Shown here: piece by piece, positions 6,349 to 13,899 of the stretch
How the letters are laid out: each line of letters begins with the position of its first letter
Position numbering within the stretch: the first letter of the stretch is position 1
NCBI GenBank assembly: GCA_031549115.1
Contig: JAVBQJ010000144.1
Coordinates: 1 to 25,556 of the forward strand
Source: JAVBQJ01 sp031549115
GTDB lineage: Bacteria > Verrucomicrobiota > Lentisphaeria > Victivallales > Victivallaceae
Direction: 5' to 3'
DNA length: 25,556 bases
The notes under the pieces: model-generated
The model's database searches: none
Seen by the model: only the letters and a program-made list of their open reading frames with translations
Told to the model about the DNA's origin: nothing
Position numbers and translations under genes: made by a program

Positions 6349-7344
6349 ATGAGCATTACCATGGAAGAGATCGCCGCGATGGCGAAGGTTTCACAGACCG
6401 GCGTGTCGTTCGTATTGAACGGGAAGGGCGCCGGGCGCATCGCCAAGGCCAAGCAGGAGTTGATCCTGCGGCTTGCCCGCGAACACAACTACCGGCCCAA
6501 TGCCGCCGCCCGCGGGCTGCGCAGCCGGAAACGTTATACCGTCGGCGTCATCATGCCGACGCCGCGCTCCGGTTTTTATGCCGGACTGGTGTCGCTGCTC
6601 CAGACCGGGCTGGCGGCGCGGGGGTATATGGCGCTGTTTTCATTCTGGCTCGTCCGCGACGGGATAAAAAGCGCCTATGACGCGGTGCTCGGGCACGGCG
6701 TGGACGGCATCATCGCGTGGGACTATCACGCGTGTCTGGCCAATGAGAAGATCCCGGCGGTGATTTTCGCCGACAAGCAGCCGGGCTTCGACGCGGTGCT
6801 GCCGGATTTCGAGGCGGCGATGGCGGAGGCGATGGACTACCTGTCCGGCCTCGGCCACCGGGACTTCGGCTATATCGGTCCCGCGGGGGGCGAGCGGCAG
6901 CGGTTTTTCCGGAATGAATTGCGGCGGCGCGGGTTGACGCCGGTTCCCGGCTGGGAGCAGGACGCGGCCGGGTCGCCTGCGGCCGGGTTCGCGGCGATGA
7001 CGCGGCTCCTGGCCGGTTCCCGGCGGCCGTCGGCGGTGGTGTGCCACAACGACGCGGTTGCCTCCGGCGCCATCTTCGCCGCCGTGCGCCGGGGGCTCCG
7101 GGTGCCGGAGGAGCTGTCGCTGACCGGCTTCGACAACGATCCCGGCTCGGCGTATACTCTGCCGCCTTTGACGACATTCGACGCGCAACCGGAGCTTCTG
7201 GCCGACGCGTTGATCGATTCGCTGCTGCGCCGCCTGGAGGAGCCCGGACTGCCGGAGCGGACACTTCGGGTGTGTCCGAAGGCGGTCCGGCGCGAATCCT
7301 GCGCCGCTTACTTTCCGTCATCGCAAACTTTGGAGGACGTATGA
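6349..7344 (+). CDS. LacI/GalR-family transcriptional regulator
   Basis: This 331-aa one-component regulator has an N-terminal helix-turn-helix at residues 4-25 (TMEEIAAMAKVSQTGVSFVLNG), a hinge (YRPNAAARGLRS, about 49-60), and a periplasmic-binding-protein-like effector domain to the end. That domain contains typical LacI-family segments (YTVGVIMPTPRSGFYAGLV; VDGIIAWDY; SAVVCHNDAVASGAI; ELSLTGFDND). The ligand is unknown but is probably a sugar. Its TGA overlaps the ATG of the next gene (ATGA, 7341-7344), so the regulator and the hydrolase-like protein are translationally coupled. Probable control is autoregulation through the 6298-6311 palindrome. The start at 6349 has only a weak GGCGG upstream; the ATG at 6361 is a possible alternative. 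Confidence 0.93.
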   Translation: MSITMEEIAAMAKVSQTGVSFVLNGKGAGRIAKAKQELILRLAREHNYRPNAAARGLRSRKRYTVGVIMPTPRSGFYAGLVSLLQTGLAARGYMALFSFWLVRDGIKSAYDAVLGHGVDGIIAWDYHACLANEKIPAVIFADKQPGFDAVLPDFEAAMAEAMDYLSGLGHRDFGYIGPAGGERQRFFRNELRRRGLTPVPGWEQDAAGSPAAGFAAMTRLLAGSRRPSAVVCHNDAVASGAIFAAVRRGLRVPEELSLTGFDNDPGSAYTLPPLTTFDAQPELLADALIDSLLRRLEEPGLPERTLRVCPKAVRRESCAAYFPSSQTLEDV

Positions 7345-9395
7345 AATCCCGCTTCCGTTATATTTTACGCTACTGTATCGATCCCGGATACCACGAAGAC
7401 GAGCGCATCGAAGAGCTGGTGCGCTTCTGCCGGCGCGGGCGGATCGATGAGGTGATGCTGTTTTTCGGCGCCGAGGAGCTCAACGCCGGTCACGCGACGC
7501 GCGAGGAGCTGATCCCGTGGCTGGCGCTGGCGCACCGGGTGAAGACGCGGTTGGCCGCGATCGGGGTGGATTTGAGCATCAATCCGTGGACGACGCTGGT
7601 GCATTCACCCCGCGGCCGCCATCTGCGCGAGGGGCAGAACTTCACCCTGATGGTCGGGGAAAACGGCGCCGACAACGGCGTCACCGCCTGTCCTTTGTGT
7701 CCGGAGTGGCGGCGTTACCTGACCGAGCTGTGGCAATGGGTCGCCGGTGAGCTGCGGCCATGCGCGGTCTGGGTGGAGGACGACCTGCGCTATCACAACC
7801 ATGGCCGTGCTCTCGGTTTCGGCGGCTGTTACTGCGAACGCCACCTGGCCGAATTTTCGCACCGGGCCGGGCAAACGGTCGGCCGCGAGGAGCTGCTGGC
7901 ACGGGTGTTTGCTCCGGGGGAACCGCACCCGTGGCGGCAGATCTGGTTCGACCTGAATCACCAGGCGCTGGCGGAGGTGCTGGCGGAAGTGCGTGCCGCC
8001 GTCACCGCGGCGGCGCCGGACGCCCGGATCGGTTTGATGTGCGGTCACCTGGATGTCGCCGGCTGCGAAGGGCGGCGGTGGCCGGATATCGCCGACGCGC
8101 TGGGAGCGCCGCTGTTGCTGCGGCCGTCGCTTTCTCCTTATACCGAGGTGTGGGGGATGCGTCACACGCCGGTACAGGCGCGGATGCTGCTTGCCGCCGT
8201 TCCGGGAGAGCTGAAGATTTACCCGGAGCTGGAAACCGGGCCGCGCCACGGCGCGTATTCCAAAAGCGACCGCTTCGCCGGCTGGCAGATACTGCAGTGT
8301 GCGGCTTTCGGGGCGCACGGAGTCACGATGAATGTATTCGATATGCTGGGGTGCGGCACGGCGTCGGCGCCGGATTTTCACCGGACGCTGGCACGGTTGA
8401 AGCCGCGGCTGGAAACATTGGCGGCGCTCGGCATCGACGACCGGAATGCGGTCGGCGCGAACATTCTGGTTCACCCGGAAATCGCCCGGCATATGGAGTC
8501 GACCCGTCCCGGGCACCCGACCGGCTGCCTCAATCACAGCGGCGAGTGGGGGCAGGTGACGGCGATGCTCGGTGTCGCCGCCGGATTCACCAGCCGGATC
8601 GAACGCGGCCTGCAGCCGTATCTGGTGTCGGGTCAGACGCTTGCGGCCTATGACGACCGGGCGTTGGAAACGCTGTTGGCGGGGCCGGTGATTCTGGATG
8701 CCGTCGCCGCGGAATATTTGCGGAAGCGCGGATTCGGCGCGGAGTGGCTCGGCGTGACCGGGGTGCAGCGGCACTGGCACAACCGCAGCGCGTATTCGTA
8801 TGAGGAGATACTCGAGGATGACCCGGCGGCTTACGGCATGGCGCGGCCCCGGATGACGGCGCAGCGCGCGGCCCGGCAACTATGGGAATTCACGCTGTTG
8901 CCGGAAACGCAGATCCACAGCCGGATCTGCCGCTATGATCATGTGTCGATGTTTCCCGGCGCTTTCACCTGGCGCAACCGCCGGGGTGGTACGGTGACGG
9001 TACTGGCCTATCCGTTGGGGGACGGCGGCGACGACGAATGGTTCTACATGGGTTTTTTCAATCCGTTCCGGCGGATTTTCCTGGAGCGGCTGCTGCGGGC
9101 GACGGCGCCGGAGATGGCCGGGGCATTCGGCGGTGCCGCGCCGATGCAGATCAGCCGGGTGCGGTTGCCGGAAGCTGGCGAAGTGGTGGCGGCGTTGAAC
9201 CCGGCGACGGAAGCGACCGGAAAGGTCTGTCTGCGGCTGCCGCAATGGCCGTATTCCCGGCTGGAAATGCTGACGGCGCAAGGCGGGTGGCGTACGGTCG
9301 AAGCATGGCTCCGGCGGGAAAACGGCGGCGAAGCCGAAATCGTCTTGCCCTCCGGAATTGCGCCCCTGGATGGCGTATTTCTGCGCGGCTGGTGA
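7341..9395 (+). CDS. Putative TIM-barrel glycoside hydrolase, GH42-like
   Basis: This 684-aa protein has no signal peptide and is probably cytoplasmic. I chose the ATG at 7341, which overlaps the regulator's stop and has GGAGG 4 nt upstream; the same frame is open back to 7041 but only as read-through of lacI. The N-terminus (IDEVMLFFGAEE), an acidic VWVEDDLRYHNHG at 143-155, and a Cys-rich GGCYCERH at 161-168 resemble barrel strands of GH42-like and related unclassified hydrolases. Glu296/Glu298 (YPELETGPRHG) is a candidate catalytic region. The C-terminal third would be a Rossmann-like plus beta domain. Substrate and exact family are unknown. Coupling to a LacI regulator supports a role in saccharide breakdown. 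Confidence 0.6.
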   Translation: MKSRFRYILRYCIDPGYHEDERIEELVRFCRRGRIDEVMLFFGAEELNAGHATREELIPWLALAHRVKTRLAAIGVDLSINPWTTLVHSPRGRHLREGQNFTLMVGENGADNGVTACPLCPEWRRYLTELWQWVAGELRPCAVWVEDDLRYHNHGRALGFGGCYCERHLAEFSHRAGQTVGREELLARVFAPGEPHPWRQIWFDLNHQALAEVLAEVRAAVTAAAPDARIGLMCGHLDVAGCEGRRWPDIADALGAPLLLRPSLSPYTEVWGMRHTPVQARMLLAAVPGELKIYPELETGPRHGAYSKSDRFAGWQILQCAAFGAHGVTMNVFDMLGCGTASAPDFHRTLARLKPRLETLAALGIDDRNAVGANILVHPEIARHMESTRPGHPTGCLNHSGEWGQVTAMLGVAAGFTSRIERGLQPYLVSGQTLAAYDDRALETLLAGPVILDAVAAEYLRKRGFGAEWLGVTGVQRHWHNRSAYSYEEILEDDPAAYGMARPRMTAQRAARQLWEFTLLPETQIHSRICRYDHVSMFPGAFTWRNRRGGTVTVLAYPLGDGGDDEWFYMGFFNPFRRIFLERLLRATAPEMAGAFGGAAPMQISRVRLPEAGEVVAALNPATEATGKVCLRLPQWPYSRLEMLTAQGGWRTVEAWLRRENGGEAEIVLPSGIAPLDGVFLRGW

Positions 9396-9401
9396 AAAGC
9401 T

Positions 9402-10748
9402 TCAGCGGCCCAGATAGGCTTCGGCGGCCTGCTTGAGAAAGGCGGCGATGCCCGGGGGCAACTCGATTTCGGGGAGGCGGGCGGCGGCGACGGTCCAGCG
9501 GATGGGATCGCGGGAGGGGATGACACCCGGCGCGCCCCTGCCGGTCACCAGCATTTGCTCCAGCCGGCGCTGGCGTTCGCAGGCGGCTTCAAAGGCGTCG
9601 GCGGCGATGCCGAGGTCCACTTTCGTCGGCGCGTCGCCGGTGCTGCGCAAAGCGCTCAGCAGCCGGACGAGCTGTTCGAATTCCGGATTCAGCGACAAGC
9701 TGGCGTAGGCGTGGAGCGCGTTGAGTTCTTTGATCTTCTGCGACGGCGTCAGACGCGCTTCGGGATAGAGGCGCACCCAGTCCGCGAGGTCGACGATGTC
9801 GCCTTCGAGCTTTTCCAGGTCGCCGCTTTCTTTCATCGCCAGGCAGCTGACCTGGCGCCACTGCCGGAAGCGGTCGCGGGTGACCGCGCCGGGGAGGGGC
9901 TGGTATTTGGTGAAAAGCCGGGAATAGGCGAAGCTCTCCAAGCCCCTGGCGGTGGCCTCCTCGTCGCCGAGGTCGAGCGAACGGTCCCGGTTCCGGGCGA
10001 CACGGCCGACGGTCGAATAGAATATCTCTTTGGCGTTTTTGCCGCCCCGGGACTTCAAGACCAGATAATCCGCCAGCGCGTTATCGCGCGGGCTGGAGAG
10101 ACGTGAGGCGATATCCAGCATCAGCCGGGAGCTTTCGGCGTACAGGTCCCACAGGGGACCCGGGGCGTCCTCCATTTCCGGATCCTCGATGTAGCGGACC
10201 GCCCAATCCGGCGCAGCGCCGCGCAGAATCGCGCTGCGGACACCGGGAAAGTAACCGACCCGGAAGATCCGGTCCTCCGTCAGCCGGGCTTCGACTTCGG
10301 CGGCCATGCCGGCGGCGATCCAGTTCGGCAGCCGGATCGCGGGATCGGCCGGATTCAAACCGTGGCTGGACAGGAGTATGGCCGCGACCAGCAGCCGGTT
10401 CACCGCCCGGTTGTCGCGCCACTGCTCCAGATCGTTGTGAAAGGTGAATGTGGCGGCATCGCGGGTGCTCTCGAGGCGCACTTCGCCGGCGGGGACTTCG
10501 GCGTCGAAGCGCAGCAGGCACGGCCGGGTACTGCTGCCGCGGGCCACCCGGAAAAGACGCACCGCGGCATTGTCGGCGGCGCGCAGATATTCCTCCAGTG
10601 CAATGTCTTCCGGACGCGGCAGCACGATTTCGTATTCGACTCCGGATTCCAGCCGCTGCCGTCCGGTGCCGCCTTTGACCGCATAGCCGTCGAGGGCACA
10701 GGCACACAGGGACCAAAGACCCAACAAGATAAAAAAACTTTTCTTCAT
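9402..10748 (-). CDS. Exported protein of unknown function, possible degenerate peptidase-MA fold
   Basis: The product has 448 aa from the ATG at 10748. This start gives a clear signal peptide (MKKSFFILLGLWSLCACA); the frame extends to 10799, but that adds 17 residues ahead of the signal. LCAC at 14-17 is a poor lipobox, so cleavage by signal peptidase I is as likely as lipoprotein processing. Residues about 117-155 (NRLLVAAILL ... LPNWIAAGMAAEVEARL) recall the helix pair of peptidase-MA-like proteins, where HExxH is followed by LPxWLxEGLA. The HExxH is missing, so it would not be a zinc peptidase. I do not recognise a named family. It is convergent with the GH42-like gene (6-bp gap) and divergent from thiD. 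Confidence 0.75.
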   Translation of the reverse strand: MKKSFFILLGLWSLCACALDGYAVKGGTGRQRLESGVEYEIVLPRPEDIALEEYLRAADNAAVRLFRVARGSSTRPCLLRFDAEVPAGEVRLESTRDAATFTFHNDLEQWRDNRAVNRLLVAAILLSSHGLNPADPAIRLPNWIAAGMAAEVEARLTEDRIFRVGYFPGVRSAILRGAAPDWAVRYIEDPEMEDAPGPLWDLYAESSRLMLDIASRLSSPRDNALADYLVLKSRGGKNAKEIFYSTVGRVARNRDRSLDLGDEEATARGLESFAYSRLFTKYQPLPGAVTRDRFRQWRQVSCLAMKESGDLEKLEGDIVDLADWVRLYPEARLTPSQKIKELNALHAYASLSLNPEFEQLVRLLSALRSTGDAPTKVDLGIAADAFEAACERQRRLEQMLVTGRGAPGVIPSRDPIRWTVAAARLPEIELPPGIAAFLKQAAEAYLGR

Positions 10749-10763
10749 AGCCGGAAAACGCGG

Positions 10764-10792
10764 TTGTTTTTCTCGCAAACAGAGTGTATATT
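10764..10792 (+). promoter_or_regulatory. Promoter of the thiD operon
   Basis: TTGTTT (10764-10769), a 17-nt spacer, then TATATT (10787-10792). The predicted start is near 10799, about 58 nt before the thiD TTG. A perfect TATAAT at 10808-10813 with a weaker -35 could be a second start signal. Confidence 0.55.
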
Positions 10793-10805
10793 TCGCCATA
10801 TTTTA

Positions 10806-10834
10806 AATATAATCGTAAAACCCGGCAAAAACAA
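10806..10834 (-). promoter_or_regulatory. Promoter of the 9402-10748 gene
   Basis: On the minus strand TTGTTT (10834-10829) and TATATT (10811-10806) are 17 nt apart, the same hexamers and spacing as the opposing thiD promoter. The predicted start is again near 10799, giving about 50 nt of leader before the ATG at 10748. Confidence 0.55.
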
Positions 10835-10856
10835 GCCGGAAAACAGGTAAAGCGCT

Positions 10857-11708
10857 TTGAAATCCGATCCAGATATGTTTTATCCCATCGCCCTGACCAT
10901 TGCCGGCTCCGATTCCGGCGGCGGCGCGGGCATTCAGGCCGACTTGCGCACCATGAGCGCGATCGGAGTCTACGGCTGCTCGGTCATTACCGCGGTCACG
11001 TCCCAGAATCCGCGCCGGGTTTACCGGGTGGACACCTTGCCGCCCGAAGCGGTGACTACGCAGATGGACGCGGTATTCGACTGCTTCGCGGTGAAAGCGG
11101 TGAAAACCGGGATGCTGGCCAATGCCGGCATCGTCCGCGCCGTCGCGGCGGTGTGGCGCAAACGCAAGCTGCAATTGCCGCTGATCGTCGATCCGGTGAT
11201 GGTTGCCACCTCGGGCTCCCGTCTCCTGGAGGTCGACGCCATCGCCGCGTTGACCGATGAACTGCTGCCGCTCGCCGCGTGGATTACGCCGAACATCCCG
11301 GAGGCAGAGCTGCTGCTGGGCGAGAAGCTCGACGGCCGCGCCGCCTTGCGCCAGGGAGCCGAAGCGCTGGCCAAACGCTGGGGCGTCAGTTGCCTGTTGA
11401 AGGTCGGCCATGCGCTGGAGGGCGAGTCGGAGGCGGCCGATGTGGTCGCTCACGACGGTAAATTATACCGGTTGAGCGCTCCAGTGGTCCCGGATTGCCA
11501 GTGTTCACACGGCACCGGCTGTACGCTTTCGGCGGCGCTGGCGGCGCTGTTGGCCGGGGGGACGCCGTGGAAGAATACGCTGCGGGAGGCCAAAGGCTTT
11601 GTGTATGGGTCGCTGTTGGAGTGCGCTCCGGTGGGGCCGGGGTGTGAAGCGATGTATCCGCCGCTGGAGAATTACGCGGCATTGGCGCATCTGGAACGGG
11701 AAGAGTGA
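10857..11708 (+). CDS. thiD: Hydroxymethylpyrimidine/phosphomethylpyrimidine kinase
   Basis: ThiD phosphorylates HMP and HMP-P in thiamine biosynthesis; it is a ribokinase-fold enzyme. The visible motifs are LTIAGSDSGGGAGIQADL (13-30), the substrate region AVKTGMLAN, VDPVMVATSG (111-120), and the anion-hole/catalytic segment HGTGCTLSAALA (218-229). The 283-aa length assumes a TTG start with AGG 9 nt upstream. The ATG at 10875 would give 277 aa and an N-terminus closer to other ThiD proteins, so the start is unsettled. It is the first gene of a tight operon; its TGA overlaps the GTG start of the amidase gene. No TPP riboswitch was recognised in the short leader. Confidence 0.93.
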   Translation: MKSDPDMFYPIALTIAGSDSGGGAGIQADLRTMSAIGVYGCSVITAVTSQNPRRVYRVDTLPPEAVTTQMDAVFDCFAVKAVKTGMLANAGIVRAVAAVWRKRKLQLPLIVDPVMVATSGSRLLEVDAIAALTDELLPLAAWITPNIPEAELLLGEKLDGRAALRQGAEALAKRWGVSCLLKVGHALEGESEAADVVAHDGKLYRLSAPVVPDCQCSHGTGCTLSAALAALLAGGTPWKNTLREAKGFVYGSLLECAPVGPGCEAMYPPLENYAALAHLEREE

Positions 11709-12688
11709 AAACAATGCATGGATGGGCAAGTTGGATGAGGATCGTGCTGTGGGTGATTCTGGCGCTGGCCGGAGTGCTGCCGGCCGCACAGGCGGCGCCG
11801 ACGCCGACGTCGATTCAGGACCGGCAGTATTATTCGTTGCGGCAGATCGCGTCGGAACTGGGAATGAAGTACGAAGGTGCCGCCGCCAAGGTTCAGCTGT
11901 CCGACAGCGCCGGCAACCGTATCGTGGTGTATCCGAACAAACGTTTCGCCACCTTGAACGGCATTCAGGTGACCTTGGACTTCGCCCCGGTGTGGAAAAA
12001 TTCGCAGGGCTATCTCAGCGTCAGCGACTTCAAATACCTGGTCGATCCGGTTTACCGCCGTGCGGCGTTGAAGGGCAAACGGCCGCGCACGATCGTGGTC
12101 GACGCCGGGCACGGCGGCAACGACAAGGGCACCTCCGGCAAACGCAGCAGTGAAAAATACCTGACCCTGATTTACGCCAAAAAATTGCAGGCCAAATTGC
12201 AGAAGCTGGGTTACAAGGTCATCATGACGCGCAACAGCGATACCACGCTCGGTTTGGAGCGGCGTTCGGAAATTGCCCGCAACGCCGACGCGGATCTGTT
12301 CATTTCGGTGCATATGAACTGGGCGTCTCCGAGTACGGTTTCGGGGGTGGAGACGTTTGCGTTGACACCGGCCGGGGCGCCGTCCTCGAGTGATTCCACC
12401 CCGCGCACCACCTGGTATCGCGGCAATGCGATGGTGGGGAATTCGGGGGCGCTCGCGTTCAGCGTGCAGCGGTCGATCGTGCGCCAGCTCAAGCCGGTGG
12501 ATCGCGGGGTGAAGCGCGCCCGTTTCGTGGTGCTGACCGGCAACAGTTGCCCCGCCATCCTGATCGAATGCGGTTTCGTATCCAACCGCACCGAAGAAAA
12601 CAAGCTGCACTCGAGCGACTATCAGGATAAGTTTGCCGCCGCCATTGCCGACGGCATCAACCGCTATTGTCAGCGCCTGCCGCGCTGA
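11705..12688 (+). CDS. N-acetylmuramoyl-L-alanine amidase (Amidase_3), exported
   Basis: This zinc amidase cleaves the bond between MurNAc and L-Ala in peptidoglycan, in the periplasm. A signal peptide ends near AAQAA (about 31). Residues 38-115 look like a copper-amine-oxidase-N-type stalk domain (YYSLRQIASELGMKYEG). The Amidase_3 domain starts at about 127, with zinc ligands His136 (DAGHGGND), Glu150 and His203 (ISVHMN) and catalytic Glu288 (ILIECGFVSN), so it should be active. The 327-aa length uses the GTG at 11705, which overlaps the thiD stop as GTGA; the ATG at 11714 is the alternative. It is co-transcribed with thiD and mazG. Confidence 0.94.
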   Translation: MKTMHGWASWMRIVLWVILALAGVLPAAQAAPTPTSIQDRQYYSLRQIASELGMKYEGAAAKVQLSDSAGNRIVVYPNKRFATLNGIQVTLDFAPVWKNSQGYLSVSDFKYLVDPVYRRAALKGKRPRTIVVDAGHGGNDKGTSGKRSSEKYLTLIYAKKLQAKLQKLGYKVIMTRNSDTTLGLERRSEIARNADADLFISVHMNWASPSTVSGVETFALTPAGAPSSSDSTPRTTWYRGNAMVGNSGALAFSVQRSIVRQLKPVDRGVKRARFVVLTGNSCPAILIECGFVSNRTEENKLHSSDYQDKFAAAIADGINRYCQRLPR

Positions 12689-12712
12689 TTCCGGACCGGA
12701 GTGAATGTGTAT

Positions 12713-13534
12713 ATGAGTGAAGTGGAATCCGAAATTCCAATCTGGGACCGGCTGCCGGCGCAGGTGGTGTCGCTGGTGGCGATTTTGAAGCGCCTGCGGG
12801 CCCCCGGCGGCTGCCCGTGGGACCGCAAGCAGACCAGCCATACGCTGGCGGAGTGTCTGGCCGGCGAAGTGGCCGAATTGCTCGACGCCATCGACGCGGA
12901 CGACGCGCCGAATATCGCCGAGGAGCTGGGCGACGTGCTGATGAACCTGGTGTTTCAGGCGGTGGTCGCGGAGGAAAAAGGGCAATTCGACTGGGACGAT
13001 GTGGTGCGCGAAATCAACGCCAAAATGATCCGGCGCCACTGTCATATTTTCGGTGACGCCGAGGCGGCCGACGCCGAGGATGTGGTCGCGTTGTGGACGA
13101 AAATCAAGGCCGAGGAAAAAGCGCGGCAGCCGCGTCCCGCGTCGATTCTGGACCGGATCCCGGCCAGCATGTCGGCGTTGGCGACTGCTGTGGAGATACA
13201 GAAGCTGGTGTCCAGGGTCGGTTTCGACTGGGCCGATCAATTTCAGGTGCTCGACAAAATCGAAGAGGAGCTCGCCGAAGTGCGCGCCGCGATCGCCTCC
13301 GGGGACGAGGTGCATGTCGACGAGGAGATCGGCGATCTGCTTTTCGCCGTCAGCAACCTTTCGCGCATCCGCAAGCGCCAGAGCGCGGAAGAAGCATTGC
13401 GCCGGGCCAACGCGAAGTTCAAACGCCGTTTTCAATACATCGAGGCGCGATTGGAGGCCGACGGCGTGCCGTTGGAGACGGCCGGTTTGCCCCGGCTGGA
13501 AGCGTTGTGGCAGGAGGCCAAGCATCATGAATGA
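12713..13534 (+). CDS. mazG: Nucleoside triphosphate pyrophosphohydrolase MazG
   Basis: MazG hydrolyses (d)NTPs to NMPs and PPi as a housecleaning enzyme. The product has 273 aa from the ATG at 12713. In-frame GTGs at 12701 and 12707 are possible; GGAG lies 5 nt before the latter. The first MazG unit has LRAPGGCPWDRKQTSHTL (28-45) and the metal-binding ExxE...ExxD set at Glu52, Glu55, Glu71 and Asp74. A second MazG-like repeat follows near the C-terminus (EEELAEVRAAI; EEIGDLLFAVSNLSR), as in E. coli MazG. It lies 24 bp after the amidase gene and overlaps the next small gene by 8 bp. Confidence 0.95.
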   Translation: MSEVESEIPIWDRLPAQVVSLVAILKRLRAPGGCPWDRKQTSHTLAECLAGEVAELLDAIDADDAPNIAEELGDVLMNLVFQAVVAEEKGQFDWDDVVREINAKMIRRHCHIFGDAEAADAEDVVALWTKIKAEEKARQPRPASILDRIPASMSALATAVEIQKLVSRVGFDWADQFQVLDKIEEELAEVRAAIASGDEVHVDEEIGDLLFAVSNLSRIRKRQSAEEALRRANAKFKRRFQYIEARLEADGVPLETAGLPRLEALWQEAKHHE

Positions 13535-13844
13535 GCCGGATATCGAGCTGTTGGCGCTGCGGGCGCGGATTGTCACGGGCGAGAGAGGGGTCGTATTCCT
13601 CTATCCGCAATTGCGGGCGCGGGTGGCGGCGGATGCGGTGCATGTGTTTTCGGTGGAGGTGGACGCGATGGAGCTGTTGCCCAGCGCCAAGGTGAACTTT
13701 GCCGCCGGGGAGTCGGAGCGGGAAGTTCAGCCGGTGCGGATCGTCAATCCGACCGGCATTTACGTGCTGTGCCTCAAACTCCACACCGGCGACGAGGCGG
13801 AGCGGAGCATCTCCTGCGAGCTGGAGTTTCCGGCAGATCGATGA
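13527..13844 (+). CDS. Small hypothetical protein coupled to mazG
   Basis: This is a 105-aa protein of unknown function, not recognised. The ATG at 13527 overlaps the mazG stop by 8 bp and has AGGAGG 9 nt upstream, so translation from this start is well supported; the same frame is open further upstream only inside mazG. There is no signal peptide or membrane segment. The sequence is rich in alternating hydrophobic residues (VHVFSVEVDAMELL; GIYVLCLKLHTGDE; SISCELEF), which suggests a small beta-sandwich. It is the last gene of the thiD-amidase-mazG operon. Confidence 0.8.
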   Translation: MNEPDIELLALRARIVTGERGVVFLYPQLRARVAADAVHVFSVEVDAMELLPSAKVNFAAGESEREVQPVRIVNPTGIYVLCLKLHTGDEAERSISCELEFPADR

Positions 13845-13851
13845 GCCTTGA

Positions 13852-13876
13852 GGGCGCGCATGGAAACGCCGCGCCC
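13852..13876. terminator. GC-rich stem between convergent genes
   Basis: GGGCGCG (13852-13858) pairs perfectly with CGCGCCC (13870-13876) over an 11-nt loop. It sits in the 55-bp gap between the mazG-coupled gene and the fucosidase gene, which converge. No T-tract follows on either strand, so it may be only a weak or rho-assisted stop. Confidence 0.35.
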
Positions 13877-13899
13877 CCTGTACGGAACAGCGCGGACGA

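Noticed and set aside
7041..7340. N-terminal extension of the hydrolase-like gene
   Set aside because: These 100 codons overlap the well-supported LacI effector domain in another frame; the ATG at 7341 has GGAGG and an ATGA overlap.
11672..13576. 634-codon minus-strand frame
   Set aside because: Antisense to the certain amidase and mazG genes, with the His/Gln/Arg-rich composition of a shadow frame and no ribosome binding site.
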